Assembly: GCF_019402645.1 (NCBI RefSeq)
Contig: NZ_VKKS01000001.1
Location: forward strand, 2,091,382-2,155,381
Direction: 5' to 3'
Origin: Morganella morganii
Lineage (GTDB): Bacteria; Pseudomonadota; Gammaproteobacteria; Enterobacterales; Enterobacteriaceae
DNA length: 64,000 nt
Notes under the pieces: generated by a model
Database searches by the model: none
What the model was told of the DNA's origin: nothing
What the model saw: the letters and a program-made list of their open reading frames with translations, nothing else
Shown here: piece after piece, positions 40,932 to 52,750 of the stretch
How the letters are laid out: the number at the start of each line of letters is the position of its first letter
How positions within the stretch are numbered: position 1 is the stretch's first letter
Translations under genes and position numbers: made by a program

Positions 40932-42251
40932 ATGGATACAACACAACCGCAGGTTGTGGTCAGCAAAACTGACACCAGCAATGATTACCGCATATGGCGT
41001 AAATCCGATACCGTCTGGATGCTCGGACTGTACGGGACGGCCATCGGCGCAGGCGTACTGTTTCTGCCGATTAACGCCGGTATCGGCGGGCTGATCCCGC
41101 TGATCATTATGGCCGTACTGGCCTTCCCGATGACCTTTTTCGCACACCGCGGCATGTGCCGCTTCGTGCTGTCCGGTAAAAATCCGGGCGAAGATATTAC
41201 CGAAGTGGTGGAAGAACACTTCGGTTCCAGAGCCGGCGGCCTTATCACCCTGCTCTATTTCTTTGCCATCTACCCGATCCTGCTGGTTTACAGTGTGGCT
41301 ATCACCAACACCGTGGAAAGCTTCATCGTTAACCAGATGCATATGACGGCTCCGCCGCGCATTATTCTGTCACTGGTACTGATTATCGGGATTATGTGTA
41401 TTATCCGCTTCGGTGAAGCCGCCATTGTCAAAGCAATGAGCGTGCTGGTATTCCCGTTTGTGGCAGTTCTGATGGTGCTGGCACTGTATCTGATCCCGCA
41501 CTGGAGCACTGCCGTATTCGATACACTCTCTTTTAACAGCAATACTGTCAGTGTAACCGGTCACGGTCTGCTGGTGACGCTGTGGCTGGCAATTCCGGTC
41601 ATGGTGTTCTCCTTTAACCATTCCCCGATTATCTCTGCCTTTGCCGTCGCCAAGCGTGAAGAGTACGGCGAAAATGCGGAGAAAAAATGCTCACGCATTC
41701 TGGCATACGCTCACATTATGATGGTGCTGACAGTCATGTTCTTTGTGTTCAGTTGTGTACTGAGCCTGTCACCACTCAATTTACAGGAAGCAAAAGATCA
41801 GAATATTTCCATTCTGTCTTATCTGGCGAACCATTTCCAAAACCCGATGATTGCGTATATCGCACCATTCATCGCGTTTATTGCTATCACCAAATCATTC
41901 CTGGGTCACTACCTGGGTGCCCGTGAAGGCTTTAACGGTCTGGTTAACAAAGCATTACGCGCCAGAGGTAAAAGCATTGCACCGTCTAAGCTGAATAAAC
42001 TGACTGCACTGTTTATGCTGGTAACCACCTGGATTGTTGCCACACTGGATCCGAGCATTCTGGGGATGATTGAAACCCTGGGCGGCCCGGTCATCGCTAT
42101 GCTGCTGTTTATCATGCCGATGTACGCTATCCGCAAAGTCCCTGCGATGCGTAAATATGCCGGTCACCTGAGTAATCTGTTTGTGGTTGTGATGGGTCTC
42201 ATCGCAATTTCAGCGGTGTTTTACAATCTGTATCAGCTGTTTTTTGGTTAA
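40932..42251 (+). CDS. sdaC: Serine/H+ symporter SdaC, copy 2
   Basis: The product is 439 residues, the same family and topology as copy 1. It begins [20 protein letters not shown] with a GGAG site upstream. It is followed at 130 bases by the intact sdaB, the normal sdaC-sdaB operon arrangement, so this is probably the ancestral or functional partner pair. The last ~340 bases differ from copy 1 at only about five positions, whereas the first part differs at roughly 7% of positions. Confidence 0.95.
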   Translation: MDTTQPQVVVSKTDTSNDYRIWRKSDTVWMLGLYGTAIGAGVLFLPINAGIGGLIPLIIMAVLAFPMTFFAHRGMCRFVLSGKNPGEDITEVVEEHFGSRAGGLITLLYFFAIYPILLVYSVAITNTVESFIVNQMHMTAPPRIILSLVLIIGIMCIIRFGEAAIVKAMSVLVFPFVAVLMVLALYLIPHWSTAVFDTLSFNSNTVSVTGHGLLVTLWLAIPVMVFSFNHSPIISAFAVAKREEYGENAEKKCSRILAYAHIMMVLTVMFFVFSCVLSLSPLNLQEAKDQNISILSYLANHFQNPMIAYIAPFIAFIAITKSFLGHYLGAREGFNGLVNKALRARGKSIAPSKLNKLTALFMLVTTWIVATLDPSILGMIETLGGPVIAMLLFIMPMYAIRKVPAMRKYAGHLSNLFVVVMGLIAISAVFYNLYQLFFG

Positions 42252-42380
42252 AAAATAAATGACTGTTGCCCTCTCCGGCGGGCAACAGCAACAACAATAA
42301 TCAGCCGGAACTGAAAAGTAACGGCTTCGTGAATTTTCACGACACTATTAATCCACGCCTTAACATAGGGGGCGAGCAAT

Positions 42381-43748
42381 ATGGTCAGTGTATTTGACAT
42401 CTTCAAAATTGGTATTGGTCCGTCGAGTTCCCACACGGTCGGTCCGATGAAAGCAGGTAAACAGTTCGCTGATGATCTTATCGCGGCCGGACTGCTGGAA
42501 AAAACCACCCGCATTCAGGTTGATGTGTACGGTTCTCTGTCTCTGACAGGGAAAGGTCACGCGACAGATATCGCTATCATTATGGGTCTTGCGGGCAACC
42601 TGCCGGATTCTGTTGATATTGACGCGATACCGGGCTTTATCAGGGATGTTGAAGAGCGTGAACGCCTTTTGCTGGCAAACCAACGCCATGAAGTGGATTT
42701 CCCGCGTGATAACGGGATGAATTTCCATAAAGAAAACCTGCCGCTGCATGAAAACGGCATGTCAATCAGCGCATTCAGCGGTGATGAATTACTGTACAAG
42801 AAAACCTATTATTCTATCGGCGGCGGATTTATCGTGGATGAGGAGCATTTCGGTCAGTCTGCAGACAGCGAAACCAGAGTGCCTTATCCGTATCAGTACG
42901 CCGCTGATCTGCAAAAACACTGTAACGAAACCGGGCTGTCTCTGTCAGCACTGGTGATGCAGAACGAACTGGCGCTGCACAGCAAAGAAGAGCTTTCTGC
43001 TCACCTGGCAGCTGTATGGGATGTGATGAAAGCCGGTATCGAACGTGGTGTGAACACCGAAGGTCTGCTGCCGGGGCCGTTGCGTGTACCACGCCGTGCC
43101 GCTGCACTGCGCCGTCAGCTGGTGACCAGCGATAACACCTCCACGGATCCGATGCAAGTTGTCGACTGGATCAACATGTTCGCCCTCGCCGTTAACGAAG
43201 AAAACGCCGCCGGCGGCCGTGTTGTTACCGCTCCAACCAACGGCGCCTGCGGGATCATCCCCGCAGTGCTCTCGTATTACGATAAATTCATCCGTCCGGT
43301 AAATGAAAACGCTTATACCCGTTATTTCCTGGTCTCCAGCGTGATCGGCTCACTGTACAAAATGAACGCCTCTATTTCCGGTGCGGAAGTGGGTTGTCAG
43401 GGGGAAGTCGGTGTTGCCTGTTCAATGGCCGCTGCCGGTCTGACCGAACTGCTGGGCGGCAGCCCGATGCAGGTCTTTATCGCAGCCGAAATCGCGATGG
43501 AGCATAACCTCGGCCTGACCTGTGACCCGGTCGCCGGACAGGTACAGGTACCGTGTATTGAGCGTAACGCCATTGCAGCCGTTCAGTCTGTCAACGCCGC
43601 CCGTATGGCGCTGCGTCGTGTCAGCGAACCGCGCGTCTGTCTCGATAAAGTTATCGAAACCATGTATGAAACCGGTAAAGATATGAATGCCAAGTACCGG
43701 GAAACTTCACAGGGCGGTCTGGCAATCAAAGTGATCCCGTGTGACTGA
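42381..43748 (+). CDS. sdaB: L-serine ammonia-lyase (serine deaminase) SdaB
   Basis: SdaB converts L-serine to pyruvate and ammonia using an oxygen-sensitive [4Fe-4S] cluster. The product is 455 residues, the E. coli length. It has the N-terminal [10 protein letters not shown] motif (residues 13-22) and the alpha-domain motifs [36 protein letters not shown] and [19 protein letters not shown], which hold the cluster cysteines. It is adjacent to sdaC, as in E. coli sdaCB. A strong bidirectional terminator follows at 43764. Confidence 0.97.
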   Translation: MVSVFDIFKIGIGPSSSHTVGPMKAGKQFADDLIAAGLLEKTTRIQVDVYGSLSLTGKGHATDIAIIMGLAGNLPDSVDIDAIPGFIRDVEERERLLLANQRHEVDFPRDNGMNFHKENLPLHENGMSISAFSGDELLYKKTYYSIGGGFIVDEEHFGQSADSETRVPYPYQYAADLQKHCNETGLSLSALVMQNELALHSKEELSAHLAAVWDVMKAGIERGVNTEGLLPGPLRVPRRAAALRRQLVTSDNTSTDPMQVVDWINMFALAVNEENAAGGRVVTAPTNGACGIIPAVLSYYDKFIRPVNENAYTRYFLVSSVIGSLYKMNASISGAEVGCQGEVGVACSMAAAGLTELLGGSPMQVFIAAEIAMEHNLGLTCDPVAGQVQVPCIERNAIAAVQSVNAARMALRRVSEPRVCLDKVIETMYETGKDMNAKYRETSQGGLAIKVIPCD

Positions 43749-43763
43749 TTAACCCGGTAAGAT

Positions 43764-43799
43764 AAAAAGTCCGGCATAACCGCCGGACTTTTTTATTTT
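43764..43799. terminator. Bidirectional sdaB/LysR terminator
   Basis: AAAAAGTCCGG, a CATAAC-type loop, CCGGACTTTTTT. T runs stand on both sides, placed between the convergent sdaB and the LysR gene; it overlaps the LysR stop codon. Confidence 0.9.
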
Positions 43800-44653
43800 G
43801 ATAATAACTGTTCCGTAAACCAATTTCCGGCTTTCCCCGGCGGGAACTGACGGGAACGGATAATATCCGCAGAGATAAAATATTTTTTCTCAGGAATGTC
43901 CAGCTTTACAATGCGCTCAGACTGATAATATTCCAGTAATGAATACGGCAGTTCAGCCCACCCGAACCCTTCCTCCACCATTTCCAGAATCATCATATAA
44001 TCGGATGCCAGCCAGATTTTCCCCTGTGGTTTGTCTGCATTTTCTTTGAATGTATTCAGGCAAATTTGCCTTTCTTTTAATAACACAGACATGCTGACTT
44101 TGCTTTTTTTCGCCAGCGGATGATTTTTTCCTGCAAATACCCCCATTTCGACATAGTCAGGCAATCTTGTTGCAATAATATCTGCCGGATATTTATCCTG
44201 AGTGGCAACCAACCCTATTTGCGCACGACCGGACTGTATCAGTGAAATAATATCCTGACCTTCAGAATCCAGTAATTCGAGTTCAACAAACGGGAATTTC
44301 TCGGCAAACTTATGCATTGCCTGATACCCGGGACTGATATGGTACATATCCGACAACACCAGCGTCAGCCGTTTTTCTGATTCGGTTTCTGTCAGACGGA
44401 TAACCGCTTTTTCCATATTTTCCGCAGCCTCTAATATATCCCTCGCATAACCGATAAGATATTTCCCTTCCTCCGTCAGTACCGGATAACGTTTACTTCT
44501 GTCGAATAAAATCAGGCCGGTATCAATCTCCAGGTTCGCGATCGCCGTACTGACTGCGGATTGTGATTTACCCAGTTTTCTGGCTGTTTCCGAGAAAGAA
44601 CCGTGTTCTGTTATCTCAGAAAATATTTTCAGCATATCTATTGTAAATCTCAT
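43793..44653 (-). CDS. LysR-family transcriptional regulator
   Basis: The product is about 286 residues (288 if the upstream ATG at 44659 is used). The N-terminal winged helix-turn-helix reads MLKIFSEITEHGSFSETARKLGKSQSAVSTAIANLE. The effector-binding domain follows (KRLTLVLSDMYHISPGYQAMHKF, QDIISLIQSGRAQIGLVATQ, VEEGFGWAELPYSLLEYY). It is divergent from an mdtJI-type pair across a spacer of about 100 bases, which suggests it controls that pair. I do not recognise a specific orthologue. Confidence 0.85.
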   Translation of the reverse strand: MRFTIDMLKIFSEITEHGSFSETARKLGKSQSAVSTAIANLEIDTGLILFDRSKRYPVLTEEGKYLIGYARDILEAAENMEKAVIRLTETESEKRLTLVLSDMYHISPGYQAMHKFAEKFPFVELELLDSEGQDIISLIQSGRAQIGLVATQDKYPADIIATRLPDYVEMGVFAGKNHPLAKKSKVSMSVLLKERQICLNTFKENADKPQGKIWLASDYMMILEMVEEGFGWAELPYSLLEYYQSERIVKLDIPEKKYFISADIIRSRQFPPGKAGNWFTEQLLSK

Positions 44654-44757
44654 ACCCATCTTCTTTATTGATACATCCTATCTTGAAGGATAACAATTTC
44701 AGATGGAATAATATATCCGGAATTACCACAAAACTGATTTTATATAAGGAAATTGAC

Positions 44758-45114
44758 ATGAATACTGCCAAAAAACGGACCCGGATATACCGTACCGCAT
44801 GGTTATTTCTGACTCTGGCAATTATTGCCGAAGTCACAGGAACCTCATTTATGGCTGATGCGGCAAGAGGCGGTGGTTATACCGGCTATATCATCATGGC
44901 TGCCGCATTAGCGGTTTCCTATTTTTTTCTGGCGCTGTCCGCACGCACAATTTCCGTTGGTGTGGCTTACGCTGTCTGGGAAGGCGCCGGATTGTTATTA
45001 CTGACTATTATCGGTATTACCGTCTTTAACGAATCCGTTTCCCTGACTGAAGCTGCCGGCCTTATTGCCGCTGTTATTGGTATTGTTTGTGTTGCTCTGG
45101 GTGAGAATCATTAA
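44758..45114 (+). CDS. mdtJ: SMR-family efflux subunit, MdtJ-like
   Basis: The 118-residue, four-helix small multidrug resistance protein resembles spermidine exporter subunit MdtJ. Features are AIIAEVTGTSFM with the essential membrane Glu25, SYFFLALSARTISVGVAYAVWEGAG, and FNESVSLTEAAGLIAAVIGIV. The start at 44758 has an AAGGA site; 30 upstream in-frame codons are not homologous. Compared with MdtJ it has a longer N-terminus (about 12 charged residues) and no C-terminal tail. The partner subunit starts two bases after its stop. Confidence 0.82.
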   Translation: MNTAKKRTRIYRTAWLFLTLAIIAEVTGTSFMADAARGGGYTGYIIMAAALAVSYFFLALSARTISVGVAYAVWEGAGLLLLTIIGITVFNESVSLTEAAGLIAAVIGIVCVALGENH

Positions 45115-45116
45115 TC

Positions 45117-45437
45117 ATGACTTCTGTTTCTGTTTTATTTGTTACGTTATCTGCATTCATTGATATTATCGCTAATATGTTTATTGCCCGTTCACGGGGA
45201 TTTAAACATCTTAAATGGGGGTTAAGCGCAATTGTTCTGGTCTGGATAGCATTTGCTTTCCTGGGGCAGGCAGTAAAAACAATGGATCTTGCGGTCGCTT
45301 ATGCGATGTGGGGCGCCATCGGTGTTACCGGAACAGCAATTTGCGGCCGTCTTTTTTTCGGCCATAAATTAAAACCGGTTGGCTGGTTCGGAATAACGAT
45401 GATTACAATCGCTGTTATTTTATTATCTGTCAGCTGA
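45117..45437 (+). CDS. mdtI: SMR-family efflux subunit, MdtI-like, with Asp at the conserved Glu
   Basis: The product is 106 residues and four helices. It resembles MdtI in GQAVKTMDLAVAYAMWGAIGVTGTAICG and FFGHKLKPVGWFGI. In helix 1 the sequence is TLSAFIDIIANMFIA; the position of the family's essential glutamate (AIVLEIVANVF in E. coli MdtI) is Asp16. It probably forms a heterodimer with the preceding MdtJ-like subunit. A terminator follows at 45449. Substrate is inferred (polyamines or cationic drugs) and not proven. Confidence 0.78.
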   Translation: MTSVSVLFVTLSAFIDIIANMFIARSRGFKHLKWGLSAIVLVWIAFAFLGQAVKTMDLAVAYAMWGAIGVTGTAICGRLFFGHKLKPVGWFGITMITIAVILLSVS

Positions 45438-45448
45438 TTGCAGACAGA

Positions 45449-45478
45449 AAAACGGCAACCTTATTGTTGCCGTTTTAT
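45449..45478. terminator. Bidirectional mdtI/lemA-family terminator
   Basis: AAAACGGCAAC, a CTTATT loop, GTTGCCGTTTTATTT. Perfect stem with T/A-rich flanks on both sides between convergent genes. Confidence 0.88.
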
Positions 45479-45493
45479 TTCCGGTATGAACAA

Positions 45494-46012
45494 TTATATC
45501 TCAAGCAATATCCGGGGTTTATACCCGAATAAATGCGCGACAAGTACATCCGGATAATGATGTACTGATACATTATAATCGATGACGATACTATTAAAGG
45601 TATCTGCGCCCGGACGCAGCGCATCATCAATATCGCAGATCGCCAGCTGAATGCGGACAAACTGCGGATCCGCAATCAGTACCGGAAATGTCTCTGTCAG
45701 CGCCATAATATGATAAAAGGTACTACTGATATCATTTGCGGCACTGACACTCTCATCCAGTGTCGCGGCCTCTGTATAGCGCGGATATGCATCCTGCCAG
45801 GAATAAAACAACGTTGCATCCCGGATACCGGCTTTCTCCGTCATCTCCACCAGCTGACCGATTTTTTCCGCCCGCTGATGCAGCATGCCGTCAATTGCCG
45901 CATAGGCTTCCGTGATCGGTGCCTGAAGGTTGTTTATCCGGAGATATACCCGCCGGATCCACCCGATTCCGGCCACTGTGATGACCAGCGCGATAAATAC
46001 AATTGTCCCCAT
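45494..46012 (-). CDS. LemA-family membrane protein
   Basis: The 172-residue product has one N-terminal membrane helix (MGTIVFIALVITVAGIGWI) and then a mostly helical domain. Family features include LQAPITEAYAAIDGMLHQRAEKIGQLVEM near the front and FNSIVIDYNVSVHHYPDVLVAHLFGYKPR at the end, close to the LemA YN...P..L.A...G pattern. It is an isolated gene with an AAGGA ribosome site. Function of LemA proteins is poorly known. It is part of the accessory block between ybjG and dacC. Confidence 0.8.
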   Translation of the reverse strand: MGTIVFIALVITVAGIGWIRRVYLRINNLQAPITEAYAAIDGMLHQRAEKIGQLVEMTEKAGIRDATLFYSWQDAYPRYTEAATLDESVSAANDISSTFYHIMALTETFPVLIADPQFVRIQLAICDIDDALRPGADTFNSIVIDYNVSVHHYPDVLVAHLFGYKPRILLEI

Positions 46013-46063
46013 ATCTTTAATCCTTTATTGGCCGGTGTGTAAAAATACCGGTCCTTTTTTATA

Positions 46064-46100
46064 AAAAAATCCGATATCAGGATGTAATATCGGATTTTAT
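46064..46100 (-). terminator. dacC terminator
   Basis: On the minus strand AAATCCGATAT pairs with ATATCGGATTT, then a TTTT tract. It lies 80 bases past the dacC stop and before the LemA-family gene region. Confidence 0.8.
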
Positions 46101-46181
46101 ACGGATTTCAACAGGGTAATTCAGCGGACAGCATGATAAATTACCGCCTGAAAGGGGAATAACCTTATAAATACAGGCTGC

Positions 46182-47384
46182 TTAACCGAAGACGGAATGC
46201 CACAATCCGGCAAAGAAGCGGACAATATAATCCCAGATACGCCCGAAGAAGCCGGCTTCATCAACCTGCTGCTGAACCACCAGCGGACGCTGCTCAACGA
46301 CTTTATCGTCAAGGATGAAGTTGATTTTTCCGACCACCTGATTTTTCGCCAGTGGTGCTTCCAGGCTGGTGTTATCCAGCTCAAAGGTGGCTTTCAGATC
46401 TTTGAGTTTGCCTTTCGGGATGGTGACATAAATATCTTTTTCCGCGCCCAGCGGCACTTCGGAAATATTCCCGAACCAGACACGTTCTGTTGTCAGCGGC
46501 GTATCCGCTTTCACCGGTGCCACGGTTTCAAAGAAGCGGAAGCCCCAGGAGAGGATTTTTTCACTTTCAGCAAAACGGACGCGATCACTCGGTGCGCCCA
46601 GCACCACTGAGATCAGTCGCATCGGGCCGTCTGTCGCGGAAGCCACCAGATTATGCCCGGCACCGCTGGTATGGCCGGTTTTTACACCGTCCACATTAAG
46701 ATTGGTACTCCACAGCAGACGGTTACGGTTCGGCTGGCGGATCTTATTGAAGGTAAATTCTTTCTCTTTATGAATAACATATTCATCCGGCACATCAGTG
46801 ATCAAAGCCTGGGTCAGCAGCGCCATATCTCCGGCAGTACTGTACTGCCCCTCAGAATCCAGCCCGTGAACTGTTTTAAAATGCGTATTTTTCAGGCCAA
46901 TCTGTTTGGCGTAACTGTTCATCTGAGAAACAAAGGTTTCCTGGCTTCCCGCCACATATTCTGCCAGCGCAATACTGGCGTCATTCCCTGACTGAATAAC
47001 CATACCTTTATTCAGGTCAATTAATTTTACGCGATCATCCGGTTTCAGGAACATCAGGGAAGAACCTTTCAGCACCGGATTACCGGTTGCCCAGGCGTTT
47101 ATGCCGACAGTCACAATGTCGTCCGGCGTCACTTTTCCGGCTTTAACTGCCTGTCCGACCACATAACTGCTCATGATTTTTGTCAGTGACGCCGGGTCAA
47201 GGCGCTCATCCGCATTCGCTGATGCCAGTATTTTCCCGCTGTTGTAATCCATCAGCACATACGCTTTCGCATCCACCTGCGGTGCAACCGGTGTTTCCTC
47301 CGCAAACGCGTGGCCAATACTTAAAAATCCGAAAGCCAGTCCGCCAATTAAACCGGTTACCCGTGAACTGATTACTGTCTGCAT
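46182..47384 (-). CDS. dacC: D-alanyl-D-alanine carboxypeptidase DacC (PBP6)
   Basis: DacC removes the terminal D-Ala of peptidoglycan pentapeptides. The product is 400 residues, the E. coli PBP6 length. It has a signal peptide (cleavage after HAFA), the SxxK motif with Ser66 in [13 protein letters not shown] in [20 protein letters not shown], and KTGHTSGAG as third motif, then the C-terminal amphipathic anchor [23 protein letters not shown] is as in PBP5, but overall sequence and the neighbouring gst gene fit dacC. The start at 47384 has a GAGGGAAG site; the frame runs far upstream without homology. Confidence 0.94.
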   Translation of the reverse strand: MQTVISSRVTGLIGGLAFGFLSIGHAFAEETPVAPQVDAKAYVLMDYNSGKILASANADERLDPASLTKIMSSYVVGQAVKAGKVTPDDIVTVGINAWATGNPVLKGSSLMFLKPDDRVKLIDLNKGMVIQSGNDASIALAEYVAGSQETFVSQMNSYAKQIGLKNTHFKTVHGLDSEGQYSTAGDMALLTQALITDVPDEYVIHKEKEFTFNKIRQPNRNRLLWSTNLNVDGVKTGHTSGAGHNLVASATDGPMRLISVVLGAPSDRVRFAESEKILSWGFRFFETVAPVKADTPLTTERVWFGNISEVPLGAEKDIYVTIPKGKLKDLKATFELDNTSLEAPLAKNQVVGKINFILDDKVVEQRPLVVQQQVDEAGFFGRIWDYIVRFFAGLWHSVFG

Positions 47385-47598
47385 TACTCTTCCCTCTTTA
47401 AACCCGGTACATCGTGACAAAAATAAGAGTGATAACTCTGTGATAATGAATACTATATTCATTTCATGAATGGTAAGCCAATGACACTTTAACGCGATTC
47501 TTCCTGTTACGGGGATTTCGTGTAAAAATTTACACTTCATGACACAAAACAACCGATAATACGTACACGTCATCGCATTTCTATCAACAGGAGTCACT

Positions 47599-48219
47599 AT
47601 GATAACCGTCTGGGGCAGAAAAAACTCGTCTAACGTCAAGAAAGTCTTATGGTGTCTGACTGAACTGGGGCTGACTTATCAGCAGAAAGATGCGGGCGGG
47701 CCGTTCGGTGGCCTCGGTACCCCGGAATACCTCGCCATGAACCCGAATAAAACCATCCCGACATATCAGGACGGTAAATTTATTCTCTGGGAATCCAATG
47801 CCATTCTCAGCTATCTGGCCGATAAATATGATGACGGCACACTGCTGCCGCACGATGCGGAGTTCCGCGCCTGGGCGGCACAATGGATGTACTGGTCAGA
47901 CGGCAGTCTGTTCCCGTACATCAAAGCGATGATGGGATTACTGGTCAGAACCCCGGCAGAGCAGCGCGATCCGGCCCGGGCGGAAGAGCTGAAACAGGCT
48001 CTTAACCACCTGATTGCAATGCTCAATGATGATCTTGCACAGCGTGATTATATCGCCGGAGATACGTTCAGCATCGCGGATATGGCACTGGCTCCGCTGC
48101 TCTATCCGTGGCGGGAAGTATGTCACGACAGACCGGACTTCCCGCATATTGAGCGCTGGTTTGCACGGATTGAAACCCGCCCGGCTTACCGCGATATCGT
48201 GGCTCTGCCGGTCAGTTAA
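47599..48219 (+). CDS. gstB: Glutathione S-transferase, GstB-like
   Basis: The 206-residue product has a thioredoxin-fold N-terminus ([49 protein letters not shown]) and a helical C-terminal domain ([37 protein letters not shown]). It resembles E. coli GstB in its MITLWGR start and catalytic-site region and, like it, stands next to dacC. A CAGGAG ribosome site precedes the ATG. The substrate is not known from sequence. Confidence 0.88.
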   Translation: MITVWGRKNSSNVKKVLWCLTELGLTYQQKDAGGPFGGLGTPEYLAMNPNKTIPTYQDGKFILWESNAILSYLADKYDDGTLLPHDAEFRAWAAQWMYWSDGSLFPYIKAMMGLLVRTPAEQRDPARAEELKQALNHLIAMLNDDLAQRDYIAGDTFSIADMALAPLLYPWREVCHDRPDFPHIERWFARIETRPAYRDIVALPVS

Positions 48220-48222
48220 AAC

Positions 48223-49050
48223 TTACTCCGTCATCGGCATCCGGCCGGGATCAGGGTACTGATACTCAAAGCCCAGTTCCCGGCAGATGCGGCTGCCGTC
48301 AATCTCTTTCCCTTCAGTGACATCCTCTTCCCTGAATACCGGTGGCAGCAAATTAATCTGACGGGACATGTCCGGATAAAATTCAGCCCGTGACGGATGT
48401 TGCGGCGCGCACAGATTATAAAGATGACCGCCGTGCGGACGCTGAATCAGCAGGCGGATCGCTGCAATCACATCATCCTGATGCACCAGATTGACCGGCT
48501 GATTTGCCCCTTTCACCGCCGTTTTCCCCGCCAGGAAACGCCCCGCATGACGGGATTCCCCCACCAGCCCGGCCAGACGCAGAATATCCGCAGAAACGCC
48601 CGGCAGCTCATTCAGCCAGTGTTCAATCTCAACAATCGCTTTGGCGGATTCCGTCACCGGATCCAGCGGTGAGTTCTCTGTCAGTTTGCCGGTCTGATTA
48701 CCGTAAACGGCTGTTGAACCGGTAAAAATCACCCGTGACACACCGCGGGCGGCCGCCAGATCCACCAGGTTCTGCACCGCCTTCACATACAGGTAACCAC
48801 CACCTGCTGTTCTTGATGCCGGCAGGGTGATTACCAGAATATCTGTCTGTAAAAATGCATCCAGATCATCCGCATTACACTCCGGCTCCGGCGTCAGATT
48901 CAGCATATAACACTCTATACCGCACATCCTTGCCGCCTCCGTGCCATCCGGCGTGGTTTTGGTGCCTTTGACACAGATACCGGTATCCGCAAGATGCTGT
49001 GCCAGCGGCATTCCCAGCCAGCCCAGCCCCGCGATAGAAACTGTTTTCAT
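48223..49050 (-). CDS. yeeZ: NAD(P)-dependent epimerase-like protein YeeZ
   Basis: The 275-residue protein has a Rossmann start (MKTVSIAGLGWLGMPLAQHL), ILVITLPASR, VSRVIFTGSTAVYG and a VNLVHQDDVIAAIRLLI segment. The length and position, divergent and just upstream of the his operon, match E. coli yeeZ (274 residues). It is an atypical short-chain dehydrogenase/epimerase; the substrate is unknown. It is convergent with the gst gene, whose stop lies three bases away. Confidence 0.92.
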   Translation of the reverse strand: MKTVSIAGLGWLGMPLAQHLADTGICVKGTKTTPDGTEAARMCGIECYMLNLTPEPECNADDLDAFLQTDILVITLPASRTAGGGYLYVKAVQNLVDLAAARGVSRVIFTGSTAVYGNQTGKLTENSPLDPVTESAKAIVEIEHWLNELPGVSADILRLAGLVGESRHAGRFLAGKTAVKGANQPVNLVHQDDVIAAIRLLIQRPHGGHLYNLCAPQHPSRAEFYPDMSRQINLLPPVFREEDVTEGKEIDGSRICRELGFEYQYPDPGRMPMTE

Positions 49051-49247
49051 CGTGATTGACCTCTCTGTGGCTTATTTTTCTTTTATTTCAGTAAATTATC
49101 TGTATTTTTATTTTCTTTGCAAAAAAGAGTTGCAAAGTCCGGATGAGTTCTATAGGTTGAAAGACAAGCAATTTACGCGCATTGCTATCACCATCATGAC
49201 AAAATTATCCGTGATAGCAACAACCAGATAAATAACGAGAGATTATC

Positions 49248-49295
49248 ATGACACGCATTCAGTTCAGCCATCACCACCACCATCACCCTGACTAG
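49248..49295 (+). CDS. hisL: His operon leader peptide HisL
   Basis: The 15-residue leader is MTRIQFSHHHHHHPD followed by TAG. It has six consecutive histidine codons (CAT and CAC), where E. coli HisL has seven. A GAGA ribosome site precedes the ATG. Ribosome stalling at these codons when charged tRNA-His is scarce prevents formation of the terminator at 49357 and lets transcription continue into hisG. Confidence 0.96.
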   Translation: MTRIQFSHHHHHHPD

Positions 49296-49356
49296 TCTTT
49301 CAGGCGATTGGTGCCGGAAGACGTTCAGAGCTTCCGGTGGCATGCGTGCAAAAGAG

Positions 49357-49395
49357 AACCCCCGGAAGAATCTTTTTTTCCGGGGTTTTTTTTTA
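49357..49395 (+). terminator. His operon attenuator terminator
   Basis: AACCCCCGGAA, a loop with GAATCTTTTT, TTCCGGGGTT and a nine-base T run. It lies between hisL and hisG and is the intrinsic terminator of the attenuator. Upstream, 49307-49345 contains the competing GGAAG/CTTCC segments that would form the alternative pairings. Confidence 0.92.
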
Positions 49396-49430
49396 TACCT
49401 AAAAAATTATAAAATTAAAGGATAATCAAA

Positions 49431-50330
49431 ATGTTAGATAAATCGCGCTTACGGATAGCCATTCAAAAGTCAGGTCGTTTGAGTGAAGATTCCCGTGAAT
49501 TACTCGCGCGCTGCGGCATTAAAATCAACTTACAACAGCAGCGCCTGATTGCCTACGCGGAAAACATGCCGATCGATATTCTGCGGGTCCGTGATGATGA
49601 TATTCCGGGTCTGGTGATGGACGGCGTGGTTGACCTCGGCATTATCGGCGAAAACGTGCTGGAAGAAGAGTTATTAAGCCGCCGGGCGCAGGGACAAAAC
49701 CCGCACTATTTTACTCTGCGCCGCCTGGATTTCGGCACCTGCCGCCTCTCACTGGCCGCTCCGGTGGATTTCAGCTACAACGGCGCGGAGTGTCTTCAGG
49801 ACAGCCGCATCGCCACTTCCTATCCGTTCCTGCTCAAACGTTATCTCGACCAGAAAGGTATCCGCTTTAAATCCTGTCTGCTCAACGGCTCGGTGGAAGT
49901 CGCACCGCGCGCCGGTCTGGCCGATGCCATCTGTGACCTGGTCTCCACCGGTGCCACACTGGAAGCCAACGGTCTGCGCGAAGTGGAAGTGATTTACCGC
50001 TCCAAAGCCTGCCTTATTCAGCGTGACGGCGAGATGCCGCCTGCCAAACAGCAACTTATCGACAGAATGATGACCCGTATTCAGGGCGTGATCCAGGCGC
50101 GTGAATCCAAATACATCATGATGCACGCCCCGTCAGAGCGTCTGGACGAAGTGATCGCCCTGCTGCCGGGCGCAGAGCGTCCTACCCTGCTGCCGCTGGC
50201 CGGTGAGCCGGATCTGGTGGCGATGCACATGGTCAGCAGCGAAACCCTGTTCTGGGAAACAATGGAGAAACTGAAAGCTCTGGGTTGCAGCTCCATTCTT
50301 GTTCTGCCGATTGAAAAAATGATGGAGTGA
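49431..50330 (+). CDS. hisG: ATP phosphoribosyltransferase HisG
   Basis: HisG makes phosphoribosyl-ATP from ATP and PRPP, the first and feedback-inhibited step of histidine synthesis. The product is 299 residues, the long form. It has [20 protein letters not shown], the [15 protein letters not shown] segment, the PRPP loop [16 protein letters not shown], and the C-terminal ACT-like histidine-binding domain ([20 protein letters not shown]). The ribosome site AAAGGAT is clear. The stop overlaps the hisD start region. Confidence 0.98.
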   Translation: MLDKSRLRIAIQKSGRLSEDSRELLARCGIKINLQQQRLIAYAENMPIDILRVRDDDIPGLVMDGVVDLGIIGENVLEEELLSRRAQGQNPHYFTLRRLDFGTCRLSLAAPVDFSYNGAECLQDSRIATSYPFLLKRYLDQKGIRFKSCLLNGSVEVAPRAGLADAICDLVSTGATLEANGLREVEVIYRSKACLIQRDGEMPPAKQQLIDRMMTRIQGVIQARESKYIMMHAPSERLDEVIALLPGAERPTLLPLAGEPDLVAMHMVSSETLFWETMEKLKALGCSSILVLPIEKMME

Positions 50331-50335
50331 TGACA

Positions 50336-52731
<2,396 letters not shown>

Positions 52732-52750
52732 TCTGAGGACAACGGATACC

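Larger units (their letters stand above)
40030..42694 (+). repeat. Tandem duplication unit B (ybjG terminator copy to sdaB codon ~105)
   Basis: This is the second copy of the 37552-40029 unit: terminator copy, AT-rich leader, sdaC copy 2, spacer and the first 314 bases of intact sdaB. It is longer than unit A mainly because unit A has lost 181 bases inside its sdaB piece. The two sdaC genes are the same length and offset by 2478 bases. Confidence 0.88.

Noticed and set aside
47385-47639. Long upstream extension of dacC (85 codons)
   Set aside because: It would bury the signal peptide, overlaps the divergent gst promoter and gene start, and lacks homology.
49248-49295. His-rich peptide as a metal-binding small protein
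   Set aside because: Its position before hisG, the run of His codons and the downstream attenuator hairpin show it is the his leader peptide.
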